From assembly GCA_031772625.1 (NCBI GenBank), contig CM062812.1:735045714-735109713 (forward strand): a stretch of 64,000 nucleotides of DNA, in the 5' to 3' direction. Made by a program: the position numbers and the translations under genes. The stretch comes from Pinus tabuliformis. Its lineage: Eukaryota > Streptophyta > Pinopsida > Pinales > Pinaceae. Positions 49,018 through 58,579 of this stretch are shown here, piece by piece; within the stretch, counting starts at the first letter, position 1; the number at the start of each line of letters is the position of its first letter. A model generated the notes under the pieces. That model did no database searches. It saw only the letters and a list, made by a program, of their open reading frames with translations, and was not told where the DNA came from.

Positions 49018-49188
49018 ATGATAGCTACAACAAGGCCATCTCAGGGATTCAAATATGATGCTGGAAGCTATGCTCTGAACTTTGATGATGGGTGCTGGCA
49101 GGAACTGCATGAGCATTGTTTGGCCTGCAAATATCATGCAAATGCAGTGCACCCAGTAGTACTTGACACATGCAAACCCAACTCTTAG
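49018..49188 (+). CDS. Small ORF with YALNFDDGCW box, copy 2 (56 aa)
   Basis: It starts 159 bp after copy 1 and is a direct local duplicate: the same first 20 codons, then NFDDGCWQELHEHCLACKYH, then a tail (ANAVHPVVLDTCKPNS) that copy 1 lacks. It is Cys- and His-bearing. It may be a true small secreted or regulatory protein or the last exon of a lost gene; no signal peptide is visible. Confidence 0.4.
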   Translation: MIATTRPSQGFKYDAGSYALNFDDGCWQELHEHCLACKYHANAVHPVVLDTCKPNS

Positions 49189-49407
49189 GTTTGAACGTAC
49201 TGTGAAATAACAGTTGGTGGATGTCTGAAACAAAATAGCAATGGGTTTGGATTATTTTGTAGAGTCTTGGATTAGTTTCTCCCTGCTATTTGAATTTGAT
49301 TACTTGTTGAAAAGGGACAAAGCACATCCAAATCTGGAGGGGATGAAATTCACTGTTATACTGTTATCTATTTCCACTTTAGTAATCTACTCCCTTTCCT
49401 TACTGTC

Positions 49408-49614
49408 ATGACCAAATACGACATCATATCCTCATTAATTGTCATGAATAATTCATTACTCAAGTTGTCAACTCTCCATAAGGGATTTGTAGATTGCATT
49501 AAACTGGATATCATCACCCTTGTATGCCAAACCAATGCCATCCCTTTGGGTGTGGAAGTTCCAAGAATGCATGTCGTCCCACTAGAAGAGGCCATCAAAT
49601 TGACCTTGGGTTGA
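49408..49614 (+). CDS. Unrecognised conserved ORF (68 codons)
   Basis: The same frame is open at 53708-53914 with a single visible amino-acid difference. The opposite strand is also open across it in both units (49368-49598 and 53668-53967), so strand cannot be decided from openness. It reads MTKYDIISSLIVMNNSLLKL and ends EEAIKLTLG. No family recognised. Confidence 0.25.
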   Translation: MTKYDIISSLIVMNNSLLKLSTLHKGFVDCIKLDIITLVCQTNAIPLGVEVPRMHVVPLEEAIKLTLG

Positions 49615-50658
49615 ATTAAATCTGTTAGTACAATTTTTTTTTACAACTACATCAGCCACTATAACCATACAACAACATTAACCAAACAACAACTATAACT
49701 ATATGCATATAATTAATATGATTTTTAGGGAGCAGCTTGTAACCAAAGTTTGCCAAGAGCTCAAGAGCTCATGAAGTTTAGCTTCATAATGAGAGGAATT
49801 TGACAATCTAGTGAGTTAAAATTAGTTTATATAGTCTCACCACTTTTCTCAAACTTATGTTCCTATTTTCCGAGGAGTATGGTATGGAATTGAACTTTTT
49901 GCTAAGAAAATGTTGTCATGCCCACATTATTTTGTTATAAATGTGGGACAAAATGAATGTTGTCTGGGAGTAATAGATTTTGGTTATCAAGGACTGCTTC
50001 TCTCTTTCATTGTATTTAGAAATTCCTTTATTGAAGGAGTGGTGGGGAATCTGATCCATGTTGTAGTTGTTGATTGCATACTTGGTTGCATGGTTGGCAT
50101 GGCTATCTGCTATTGCCTTGGCACAATTTGAGGTCGGTGAAGCTGAAGTTGTAAAAGCAGCAAGTAGCAATATTCCTGATGTAGGAATTGCTTGGGTAGG
50201 AAATATAGCAATTTTTGTTACAAGCCTGTTAAGAGGTAGGTTCGATCTGGAGATTGGTGCCAGAGATGTTTTGCCTACCAATTGAGGTCCTGAGCTGAAG
50301 GAAATTAATGGGTTTGTACTGACCACATGTACAAGGAAACCTGAAGATGAAAAGGAATATGGTAATGTTGTTTTTATAATGTTGTCAGGTCACATCCCTA
50401 GTTCCTCTGTGAAGAAATTCATGAAGTATATCCACCATTCCCATTGTGTGGATTCCATATGCTTGAATTTCCTTCCTTTAGGGTCTGCACAAGTCCATGC
50501 AGAGGTTTTCTTAAGTCAATGCATTGCATTCCGGATAGTCTCTATTGCAGAGGAGCAGAGATGTCAATGCATTGCATTTCGGATAGTAGAAGAGATCACA
50601 ACCATGCTTTCTCTTCGGATGCCTCGCACATTAAAAAGACTATCATTCCCGGTTCCTA

Positions 50659-51108
50659 TTGCCATGTTCAAATTTCCTAACAAATTGCTGCCATGGGTAT
50701 AAACAGGACCTGTTGCATGTCACTGAGAATGGCGAAGAATCCCTTACTGCATTCTGTGAAATGCTTCATCATGTTTCTTCAATATCGGAAGAAAACAGTT
50801 TCATCTACATTCTAGTGCGTCCAATGGGCAATGATGACTGGACCAAGAAAACACATCAAGCACCAATTCATAATGCAAATGCAAGTGGAAATCCCTATAC
50901 TAACTACTATCTAGATGCTCCTAAAATGACAAGCATTGTGAAAACAAAGACACTAAAGCATACTGAAGCTGCATCCAAAGGTCTAACTGGTGAATTAGCG
51001 GACATCACGCGTATCTCCAACATTGACATGTTTTCTGGTTTGAATATCCCAATTGCCAAAGTGCATGCACATCAAACTCCAGGTCATAGTGAAAATTTTA
51101 GTGAGTAA
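50659..51108 (+). CDS. Unrecognised ORF (149 codons), 3' part of the subunit
   Basis: A hydrophilic, protein-like frame: LLHVTENGEESLTAFCEMLH, then SEENSFIYILVRPMGNDDW, then NPYTNYYLDAPKM and KGLTGELADITRISNIDMFS. The homologous stretch in unit 2 (from 54964) is interrupted after about 60 codons, though the downstream text continues in similar form. A possible splice acceptor (AAACAG) lies just before the LLHV segment. It could be an exon of a decayed gene; the family is unknown. Confidence 0.35.
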   Translation: MPCSNFLTNCCHGYKQDLLHVTENGEESLTAFCEMLHHVSSISEENSFIYILVRPMGNDDWTKKTHQAPIHNANASGNPYTNYYLDAPKMTSIVKTKTLKHTEAASKGLTGELADITRISNIDMFSGLNIPIAKVHAHQTPGHSENFSE

Positions 51109-51350
51109 GAGGAACAATGGAAAAAGATTTTATGGCTTGGATCACCAAGTTAGTGATATAATTAATAGGATTTTTAGGGAGCCGTTTGTAATAAGAAGTT
51201 GCCAAGAGCTCATGAAACTTAGCTACATAATTAGAGGAATTTCACAATCTAGTATGTTAAAATTAGTTTATACTGTCTCATCACTTTGCTCAAACTTAAG
51301 TTCTCGTTTTCACACGAGTATGGTATGGAATTTAACTTTTTGTTAAGAAA

Positions 51351-51830
51351 ATGCCATCACGCCCTCACTATTTTGTTATAAATGTGGGACGGCATGAACG
51401 TTGTTTGGGAGTGATAGATTTTAGCTATCAGAGATTAGGACTGCTTCTCTCTTTCATTGTATTTAGAAATGGCTTTATTGAAGAAGTGGCAGGGAATCTG
51501 ATCCATGTTGCAGCTGTTGATCGCATACTTGGTTCCATGGTTGGCACGCTATCTGCTATTGCCTTGGCACAATTTGAGGTCGGCGAAGCTGAAGTTGTAA
51601 AAGCAAGTAGCAATATTCTTGATGTAGGACTTGCTTGGGTAGGAAATTTAGAAATTTTTGTTACAAGCCTGTTAAGAGGTAGGCTCGATCTGGAGATTAG
51701 TGCCAGAAATGTTCTGGCTACAAATAGAGGTCCTGAGATGAAGGAAATTAATGGTTTTGGACTGACCACATGTACAAGGAAATCTGAAGATGAAAAGGAA
51801 TATGGAAATGATGTTGTTGTAATGTTGTGA
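51351..51830 (+). CDS. Unrecognised ORF (159 codons), subunit copy 2 in unit 1
   Basis: It reads HYFVINVGRHERCLGVIDFS, a hydrophobic LLLSFIVFRNGFIEEVAGNL, then AIALAQFEVGEAEVVKASSN, FVTSLLRGRLDLEISARNV, and ends with TRKSEDEKEYGNDVVVML. In the other copies the first part (49910-50131, 54209-54436) and the second part (50067-50285, 54372-55007) lie in different phases, whereas here they are in one frame. The minus strand is also open for about 113 codons (51428-51769). No family could be named. Confidence 0.35.
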   Translation: MPSRPHYFVINVGRHERCLGVIDFSYQRLGLLLSFIVFRNGFIEEVAGNLIHVAAVDRILGSMVGTLSAIALAQFEVGEAEVVKASSNILDVGLAWVGNLEIFVTSLLRGRLDLEISARNVLATNRGPEMKEINGFGLTTCTRKSEDEKEYGNDVVVML

Positions 51831-53158
51831 GGTCACATGCCCAGTTCCTCTATGAAGCAATTCATGAAGTATATATGGCATTCCCATGGTGTGGATTCCA
51901 TAGGCCTGAATTTCCTTCCTTTAGGGTCTGCACCATTCCATGTAGAGGTTTGCTTATGTCAATGCATTTCATTTCGGATAGTCCCTGTTGCAGAGGAATA
52001 GAGATGTCAATGCATTGCATTCCAGACTATAAAAGAGATCACGATCAGGCTTGCTCTTTGGATGCCTAGTACATTAAAAAGACTCTAATTCCTGGTGCCT
52101 ATTGCCATGTTCAAATTGCCTAACAAATGGTTGCCATGGGTATAAAGAGGGCCTGTTGCATGTCACCTAGAATGAGGTAGAATCCCCTACTGCAGCCTTT
52201 GAAATGCTTCATCATATATCTTCGATACAAGAAGAAAACAGTTGCATCTGCATTCCTGTGTGTCCAACAGGTATTGATGATTGGACCAAGCAAAGTAAAA
52301 ACTGCCAAAGAATCAGTGTTGCAGGTGGAGGCTATCAGTTCTATAAATTTATGGAGGGATTGTTTTCGCCTTAGGAGTTGTGGGAATGATCTAATGAAAT
52401 TCGTGGTATATAGTACATGCAATTCAATTCCTAGTCTAGGCTCCATAGAATAAATTGGGACGAAGAAGAAACAACGAACAACTACGAATATTCGAAAGAA
52501 CAAACAATATAAATCTGAAGAAAAATAGAAAAAAAGAATATTTTAACATTGAAAAACGAATCTCTGAATTTTATTTTTAAACTGCTCTTTACATGATTTT
52601 TAAAATTGATTTTTACCCATTCTATTTGATTTGTGAAAATAATTTAAATAATTGTGATTTGTGTCATTGGTTAAAATCATTAAAAGATTAATCATAATAT
52701 AGTGTTAATACTCATCAAAGTTGATGAGTGAATTTGATTACCACGGAACAGAAAGCAGGCCCCTCTCTTTAAAGTTATAATTATAGCTGACCACCATTGG
52801 GACTTTACAATTTTTTATTACGAAGTACTCTGTGTTTCTGCAGACTCTTAGTGGCTCTATATAGTCTCTTTTGAGATTGATTGAAACTTGGGAACAAACT
52901 CCTCTCATTGCCCTTGGGACCATGTCAAACATTTAGGAAATGTCTGCACAAGGGATATTACTCTCACAAGATTCCCCTGCCATTACCGTTGTCATGTCTG
53001 AGACCTCACTGTTGGCTTCTAATATATGTATTTTTCTTGGCCCATAGTTCCTTCCTTGCAGAACTCCAGTATTAATGGCAATATCATTTGAAATGCTCAT
53101 GTGGTTATAGAGAAGGGAATGTGGAACCCTGGGAAATTAGGGATCCAAGTTGAGAAAC

Positions 53159-53299
53159 ATGATATCTACAACAAGGACATCTCAGGGATTCAAATATGAT
53201 GCTAGAAGCTATGCTCTGAACTTTGATGAGGGGCGCTGGCAGGAACTACATGAGCATTACTTGGCCTACAAATATCATGCCTTAACGCTAGGAAATTAG
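53159..53299 (+). CDS. Small ORF with YALNFDEG box, copy 3 (46 aa)
   Basis: It corresponds to copy 1 in unit 1: MISTTRTSQGFKYDARSYAL then NFDEGRWQELHEHYLAYKYH. It differs at several residues, including loss of the Cys in the DDGCW box. Confidence 0.35.
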   Translation: MISTTRTSQGFKYDARSYALNFDEGRWQELHEHYLAYKYHALTLGN

Positions 53300-53317
53300 G
53301 GAGCCAAGTTGAGAAAC

Positions 53318-53488
53318 ATGATAGCTACAACAAGGCCATCTCAGGGATTCAAATATGATGCTGGAAGCTATGCTCTGAACTTTGATGATGGGTGCTGGCA
53401 GGAACTACATGAGAATTGTTTGGCCTGCAAATATCATGCAAATGCAGTGCACCCAGTAATACTTGACACATGCAAACCCAACTCTTAG
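53318..53488 (+). CDS. Small ORF with YALNFDDGCW box, copy 4 (56 aa)
   Basis: It corresponds to copy 2 in unit 1 and is nearly identical (one or two residue changes, such as HEN for HEH). It again starts 159 bp after its local partner, so the local duplication predates the 4.3 kb duplication. Confidence 0.4.
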   Translation: MIATTRPSQGFKYDAGSYALNFDDGCWQELHENCLACKYHANAVHPVILDTCKPNS

Positions 53489-54371
53489 GTTTGAACATAC
53501 TGTGAAATAACAGTTGGTGGATGTCTAAAACAAAATAGCAATGGGTTTGGATTAGTTTGTAGAGTCTTGGATTAGTTTCTCCCTGCTATTTGAATTTGAT
53601 TACTTGTTGAAAAGGGACAAAGCACATCCAAATCTGGAGGAGATGAAATTCACTGTTATACTGTTATCTATTTCCACTTTAGTAATCTACTCCCTTTCCT
53701 TACTGTCATGACCAAATACGACATCATATCCTCATTAATTGTCATGAATAATTCATTACTCAAGTTGTCAACTCTCCATAAGGGATTGGTAGATTGCATT
53801 AAACTGGATATCATCACCCTTGTATGCCAAACCAATGCCATCCCTTTGGGTGTGGAAGTTCCAAGAATGCATGTCGTCCCACTAGAAGAGGCCATCAAAT
53901 TGACCTTGGGTTGAATTAAATCTGTTAGTACAATTTTTTTTACAACTACGCCAGCCACTATAACCATACAACAACATTAACCATACAGCAACTATATCTA
54001 TATGCATATAATTAATATGATTTTTAGGGAGCAGCTTGTAAGCAGAGGTTGCCAAGAGCTCAAGAGCTCATGAAGTTTAGCTTCATAATGAGAGGAATTT
54101 CACAATCTAGTATGTTAAAATTAGTTTATACTGTCTCACCACTTTTCTCAAACTTACGTTCCTATTTTCAGAGGAGTATGGTATGGAATTGAACTTTTTG
54201 CTAAGCAAATGTCGTCATGCCCACACTATTTTGTTATAAATGTGGGACGAAATGAATGTTGTCTGGGAGTAATAGATTTTGGTTATCAGAGATTGGGACT
54301 GCTTCTCTCTTTCATTGTATTTAGAAATGCCTTTATTGAAGGAGTGGTGGGGAATCTGATCCATGTTGTAG

Positions 54372-55007
54372 TTGTTGATTGCATACTTGGTTGCATGGTT
54401 GGCATGGCTATCCGCTATTGCCTTGGCACAATTTGAGGTCAGTGAAGCTGAAGTTGTAAAAGCAGCAAGTAGAGATATTCCTAATGTAGGAATTGCTTGG
54501 GTAGGAAATATAGCAATTTTTGTTACAAGCCTGTTAAGAGGTAGGTTCGATCTGGAGATTGGTGCCAGAGATGCTCTGCCTACCAATATGGGTCCTGAGC
54601 TAAAGGAAATTAATGGGTTTGGACTGACCACATGTACAAGGAAATCTGAAGATGAAAAGGAATATGGTAATGTTGTTGTTATAATGTTGTCAGGTCACAT
54701 GCCCAGTTCCTCTATGAAGCAATTCATGAAGTATATCCACCATTCCCATGGTGTGGATTCCATATGCTTGAATTTCCTTCCTTTAGGGTTTGCACCAGTC
54801 CATGCAGAGGTTTTCTTATGTCAATGCATTGCATTCCGGATAGTCTCTGTTGCAGAGGAGCAGAGATGTCAATGCATTGCATTCCGGATAGTAGAAGAGA
54901 TCACAACCATGCTTTCTCTTCGAATGCCTCGTACATTAAAAAGACTATCATTCCTGGTGCCTATTGCCATGTTCAAATTTCCTAACAAATGGCTGCCATG
55001 GGTATAA
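54372..55007 (+). CDS. Unrecognised ORF, longest host-type frame (211 codons)
   Basis: It begins with a hydrophobic stretch (LIAYLVAWLAWLSAIALAQF), which may be a membrane segment or signal, then EVVKAASRDIPNVGIAWVGN, LLRGRFDLEIGARDALPTN, KSEDEKEYGN and QFMKYIHHSHGVDSICLNF. A 13-residue block EEQRCQCIAFRIV is partly duplicated in tandem (CQCIAFRIV at about residues 150 and 170), reflecting a ~45-48 bp direct repeat in the DNA. The matching frame in unit 1 is split into 50067-50285 and 50379-50702. The family is unknown; it may be a decayed gene with chance read-through of introns. Confidence 0.35.
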   Translation: MLIAYLVAWLAWLSAIALAQFEVSEAEVVKAASRDIPNVGIAWVGNIAIFVTSLLRGRFDLEIGARDALPTNMGPELKEINGFGLTTCTRKSEDEKEYGNVVVIMLSGHMPSSSMKQFMKYIHHSHGVDSICLNFLPLGFAPVHAEVFLCQCIAFRIVSVAEEQRCQCIAFRIVEEITTMLSLRMPRTLKRLSFLVPIAMFKFPNKWLPWV

Positions 55008-55480
55008 ACAGGACCTGTTGCATGTCACTGAGAATGGGGAAGAATCCCTTGCTGCATTCTGTGAAATTCTTCATCATATTTCTTCGATATCGAAAGAAAA
55101 CAGTTTCATCTGTGTTTTAGTGCATCTAATGGGCAGTGATGACTAGACCAAGCAAACACATCAAGCACCAATTCATAATCAAAATGCAAGTGGAAATCCC
55201 TATACTAACTACTATCTAGATACTCCTGAAATGAAAAGCATTGTGAAAACAAAGACACTAAAGCATACTGAAGCTGCATCCAAAGGTCTAACTGGTGAAT
55301 TAGCGGAAATCACGAGTATCTCCAGCATTGACCTATTTTCTGGTTTGAATATCCCAACTGCCAACTGCCAAAGTGCAAAATAATGCACATCAAACTCCAG
55401 GTCATAGTGAAAATGTTAGTGAGTAAGAGGTTCAATGGACAAAGATTTTATGGCTTTCATCACCAAGTTAGAGATATAAT

Positions 55481-56532
55481 TGTTATAGACATTTTTGTGC
55501 CTTACAGCATAGAGCATGAAATGTCAATAATCTGAGGGATCCAAAGTCCCTAAACATGTTGTTCTTACCCTTAGAGGAACAAGGTCAGCAAACCACAACA
55601 CTGCAAATCAGTTCTCCACTGAAAAACACTCAAAAACAGGTCAATTTTGGATCAAAGCAGCTGCTCCACTAAGCATCTGCGCTGAATGACAAAAGCTCCA
55701 TGGTGTACCTGCGCTGCATAGCAAGTGCAACAAAGGCTACCTGCGCTGGGTGTACTTTGACATGTGGAGGAATCTTTTCTCAATGTGCCAGTGCCCAGGA
55801 AGCTTCCAAAATGACACTTGGATCATAAGATTCGCCTAATGATGAGTAAAGAGGTTCTAAAACTCCAAGTGGAAGGTAGAAACTCCGAGTGGACTCAAGG
55901 ACTGAAGAACAACTGGAGTTGAAGAGGACAACAAGTCACACATCAAGCTGACTTATCTTCACTCCAAAACTCTATATAAGGATCTCATCCCATGGGATCT
56001 AGAAGGCCGGAATTTTGTGCAAAGAATTGATGTTGGTTTACAGTTGTGAGTATTGGGTGATTGCTTGAGGGAGGTGAAGAGGATATTTCTTTCCGTCGGG
56101 AAGGTGATGCTGGATTGGACCTCTCACGGTTGTATCACTGCCTGAACCTTACTTCCTTATATTAATAAAGCATTTGAGGTTCTTCTATTCGCATGTGTTT
56201 CAATGGTGTATTGTCTTACTTGCGTATTTGATTTATGCTAATCCTTGAATCAATTATGAATGCATGCTTCTTGTAGTTTTCCTTTTCTTATCTTGTTCGC
56301 AGGATCTCGTGTAGCTGGGTCTGTGAGAAGACTTGGAGCTGGGAGCGAGCGGTAAATAGAGGAGATTGGATCGACCATTTGCGCAAGACATCGGTAAGTG
56401 GATCTCTTCCTTTCATCTCTTGCATGTCATAAAGAAGTAACTTTAGATAGCTTTGCTTCAGCTGTTGCTAAGGAACTATCACCCTTAGAGTGGGATAGGG
56501 TCATTCCGTGTTGGATACTTTTCCCCACAACA
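55481..56532 (+). repeat. 5' LTR of the Gypsy-type element
   Basis: 1052 bp from TGTTATAGACATTTTTG to CCCCACAACA. A TATA-like 'CTCTATATAAGGATCTC' at about 55971-55987 is a plausible promoter. 'AATAAAGCATTTG' at about 56163 is a plausible polyadenylation signal. It contains repeated ACCTGCGCTG words. Confidence 0.95.
55971..55987 (+). promoter_or_regulatory. Likely LTR core promoter (TATA box)
   Basis: 'CTATATAAGG' sits about 550 bp upstream of the 5' LTR's end and is repeated identically in the right LTR near 63068. The position and sequence fit an RNA polymerase II TATA box of an LTR. This is inferred from sequence alone. Confidence 0.6.
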
Positions 56533-56535
56533 GAC

Positions 56536-56553
56536 TGGCGACTCCGCTGGGGA
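56536..56553 (+). other. Primer-binding site, tRNA-Arg type
   Basis: TGGCGACTCCGCTGGGGA begins 3 nt after the LTR end. It is the complement expected for the 3' end of a plant tRNA-Arg (TCCCCAGCGGAGTCGCCA), the primer known for Ogre/Tat-like Ty3/Gypsy elements. The tRNA match is recalled, not searched. Confidence 0.8.
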
Positions 56554-57745
56554 TCGTGTCTTGTTGGTAGCTTGTGTTTCTTGCTATTCATTTCTTAAAC
56601 AAAGGGAGTACCGAATCGAAATGCATTCGAATCCTTCGAATGCAAAGTAGAGGGCAGCTACTCTAGCTCAGTGCTGGGCATGTTTATGATTTGAAGAGCT
56701 GATCCACAAGGACTCTTTTTAGCTCTTTGTGATAGTGTTCATCTTCCTTAATCATCCTCTAGTGTATACTTGACTGATAGCCTCTGATTTGGCCAAAAAC
56801 CATTGACTTTTGAGCAAACTGTGACCCAGAATCTGAGAGAGACGAGAGTTGTCTCTTCAGTGCAGCTGCAGCAAAGGCTACCTGCGCTGCAACGCAGGTC
56901 CCGAAGGGGCTACCTGCGCTGCATGTCAGATTGACAGTGCAGCACCTGCGCTGATCCAGTTTTGCCTTGTGCAACTGGGATTCCCCACTGTCTGTTGCCC
57001 AGTTTTCAATATTGTTTTTGCAGCCTGTTGTCAACCTGTATACCCAGCTGAAACTACCTTTCTTTGCCTTCATTCCACCTCAGTTGTATGAAGAAACCGT
57101 GATTGTTCTTATTGTATTTCTTACTTTCATTCACAGTTTCCCATAGCGAAAGTGAACTAGTCTTGCTATGACCTCTTAGATCTAGACCTATAAGAAAGTG
57201 TCGTTGTGATCCTAAGAGCTAGTTTATTGTTGTTCATGGCTGCTTGAACATTTGCTTTCGTTATATGGTTCGGGTTTCAATATTTCTTGTGTTGAAACGA
57301 GTGAATCTTAAGGTGTTCTTTTGATTATTGGACAAAAACTTGTTTGCTTTCGCTTGAAATTGAATTCGAAATTATACAACAGCTTTCTTTTTGTAATACA
57401 TCAACATTAAGGAAGGAGAAAAGAAATACTTGCATTGTGCATGTGCATTTTGACAGTTTGCATGTCGATTTAGGAAAGTGCATCAGTGTGTGCTCTATGA
57501 TCTGTTTGAAAAGATGATGTCTTTCTTTTCCTTCAGTAGTTAAGATTTTCATAAGTTGAAAGAATTGAAAAAGCTTGCTTATCATTCTTAGACTGCATTT
57601 AGGAGTTGTATCATACATCACGTGGTGATCCATAAAGGCAAACTGCTAAGCAAGATCAACCTAAAAAGAACTGAATTTATCTAACAACGCTTTGAAACAT
57701 AACGAAACACAGTAGAGGTCTAGGTAGAGACGTGAACCGGCGTCG

Positions 57746-58069
57746 TTAAACATAGTGACTGTCGATCTCTACGAAGGTGGGTGATTCCTCCTGAGGGACG
57801 ATAGCACTAATACGGATTTGTGCTCCCGCGTACTGTCGCGTATATTGGGAGACCCCTATAGGAACAAAGCCTTTATCCATAGGAAGCCATGTCGGCCGCC
57901 CCACTGATCGCGATGCAGTGAACACAGCATTCACGAAGATCGACCACTCGTACCGTAAAACGTATTCTGTGGTTTCGCGAAAGGTTTGGCACACCCTCTG
58001 CCTAGAACTCCAGAGTATTTTCTTTTGGCCTTCTTCAAACTCTATAACTGAAAAAGTCCATCCGAGCAT
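57746..58069 (-). CDS. Antisense ORF of the Gypsy-type element (107 codons)
   Basis: The minus-strand frame reads MLGWTFSVIEFEEGQKKILW, then RETTEYVLRYEWSIFVNAVF, VGRPTWLPMDKGFVPIGVSQ and ends VPQEESPTFVEIDSHYV. It has a balanced, soluble-protein-like composition. Antisense ORFs are known in some Tat-lineage Gypsy elements, though usually downstream of pol. I do not recognise the sequence. The sense strand also has a 75-codon frame here (57918-58145), so coding strand is not proven. Confidence 0.4.
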   Translation of the reverse strand: MLGWTFSVIEFEEGQKKILWSSRQRVCQTFRETTEYVLRYEWSIFVNAVFTASRSVGRPTWLPMDKGFVPIGVSQYTRQYAGAQIRISAIVPQEESPTFVEIDSHYV

Positions 58070-58240
58070 TTGTCACTTCGGGCTCGTTAATACATCGAAG
58101 GAGACTAGAGTCATCTTTAGCTTTTTCTCGACTCTTAAAAAGTGAAAAAGCAAGTTGTGTCTAAAGCGTCGTCATATAAAATTCATTCTAAACGGAACAT
58201 AATCACCCCTTATTCCTACGTTGATCTTTAGGTTGAGAAC

Positions 58241-58435
58241 ATGGAACACACCAACCAAGGGATTCCACATGATGGGACCCCTAGCCCTTTCTCCTCTTGG
58301 GGAGAAGTTGGTGCGCCCCACATGGCCACGTTGTCGCTTCCAGGACTGACAATTGGCCTGCCAGTTTGGCTATTCTCAACCACTGTAGTTCAGACCACCA
58401 CGGTTCCTGAACAGTCGAGTCAACAGTTAGACTAG
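58241..58435 (+). mobile_element. Short gag-leader ORF of the Gypsy-type element
   Basis: A 64-codon frame opening MEHTNQGIPHDGTPSPFSSW just upstream of the gag-protease ORF. It is Pro/Ser/Thr-rich and probably the N-terminal part of the same gag-like product. It is part of a broken element. Confidence 0.5.
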
Positions 58436-58579
58436 TCTAGAGCTACCCTCCAGCCTTCCACTTCTTATAAGCCTTCCTCCGATCCTTCTTCTTCGAAAGG
58501 TCAAGTCGCCGAAAGCGGAGCTCCCATAGAAAAGAAGAAGGAAAAGAAGAAGAAAGAAAAGAAGCAGAAGGAGCCAAAG

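Larger units (their letters stand above)
48161..52458. repeat. Segmental tandem duplication, unit 1 (~4.3 kb)
   Basis: It aligns collinearly with the unit that starts at 52459 at a near-constant offset of about 4300 bp (for example 48859 with 53159, 49408 with 53708, 49910 with 54209). Identity is high by eye, in the mid-90s percent. Within the unit a ~1.4 kb subunit is present twice, beginning at the word 'GATTTTTAGGGAGC' near 49721 and 51169. Confidence 0.92.
52459..55475. repeat. Segmental tandem duplication, unit 2, left part
   Basis: It repeats the order of unit 1 (start word 'AACAAACAATATAAATCTG', small ORFs, 68-codon ORF, first ~1.4 kb subunit at about 54018). The second subunit is missing here because the LTR element at 55481 intervenes; it resumes at 63634. 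Confidence 0.92.
56533..58240 (+). other. Leader region between LTR and gag, with hairpins and repeated words
   Basis: There is no sense ORF of note. A perfect 10-bp-arm hairpin (TGCATTCGAA / TTCGAATGCA, 3-nt loop) lies at 56622-56644. Three ACCTGCGCTG words (56880, 56912, 56944) match those in the LTR, and the first also closes a CCTGCG/CGCAGG stem. An antisense ORF lies at 57746-58069. Confidence 0.7.

Noticed and set aside
50379-50702. Several overlapping short plus-strand frames here (also 50444-50680, 54764-54985)
   Set aside because: These are alternative phases over the same DNA. I list only the longest frame per copy and cannot show that any of the others is real.
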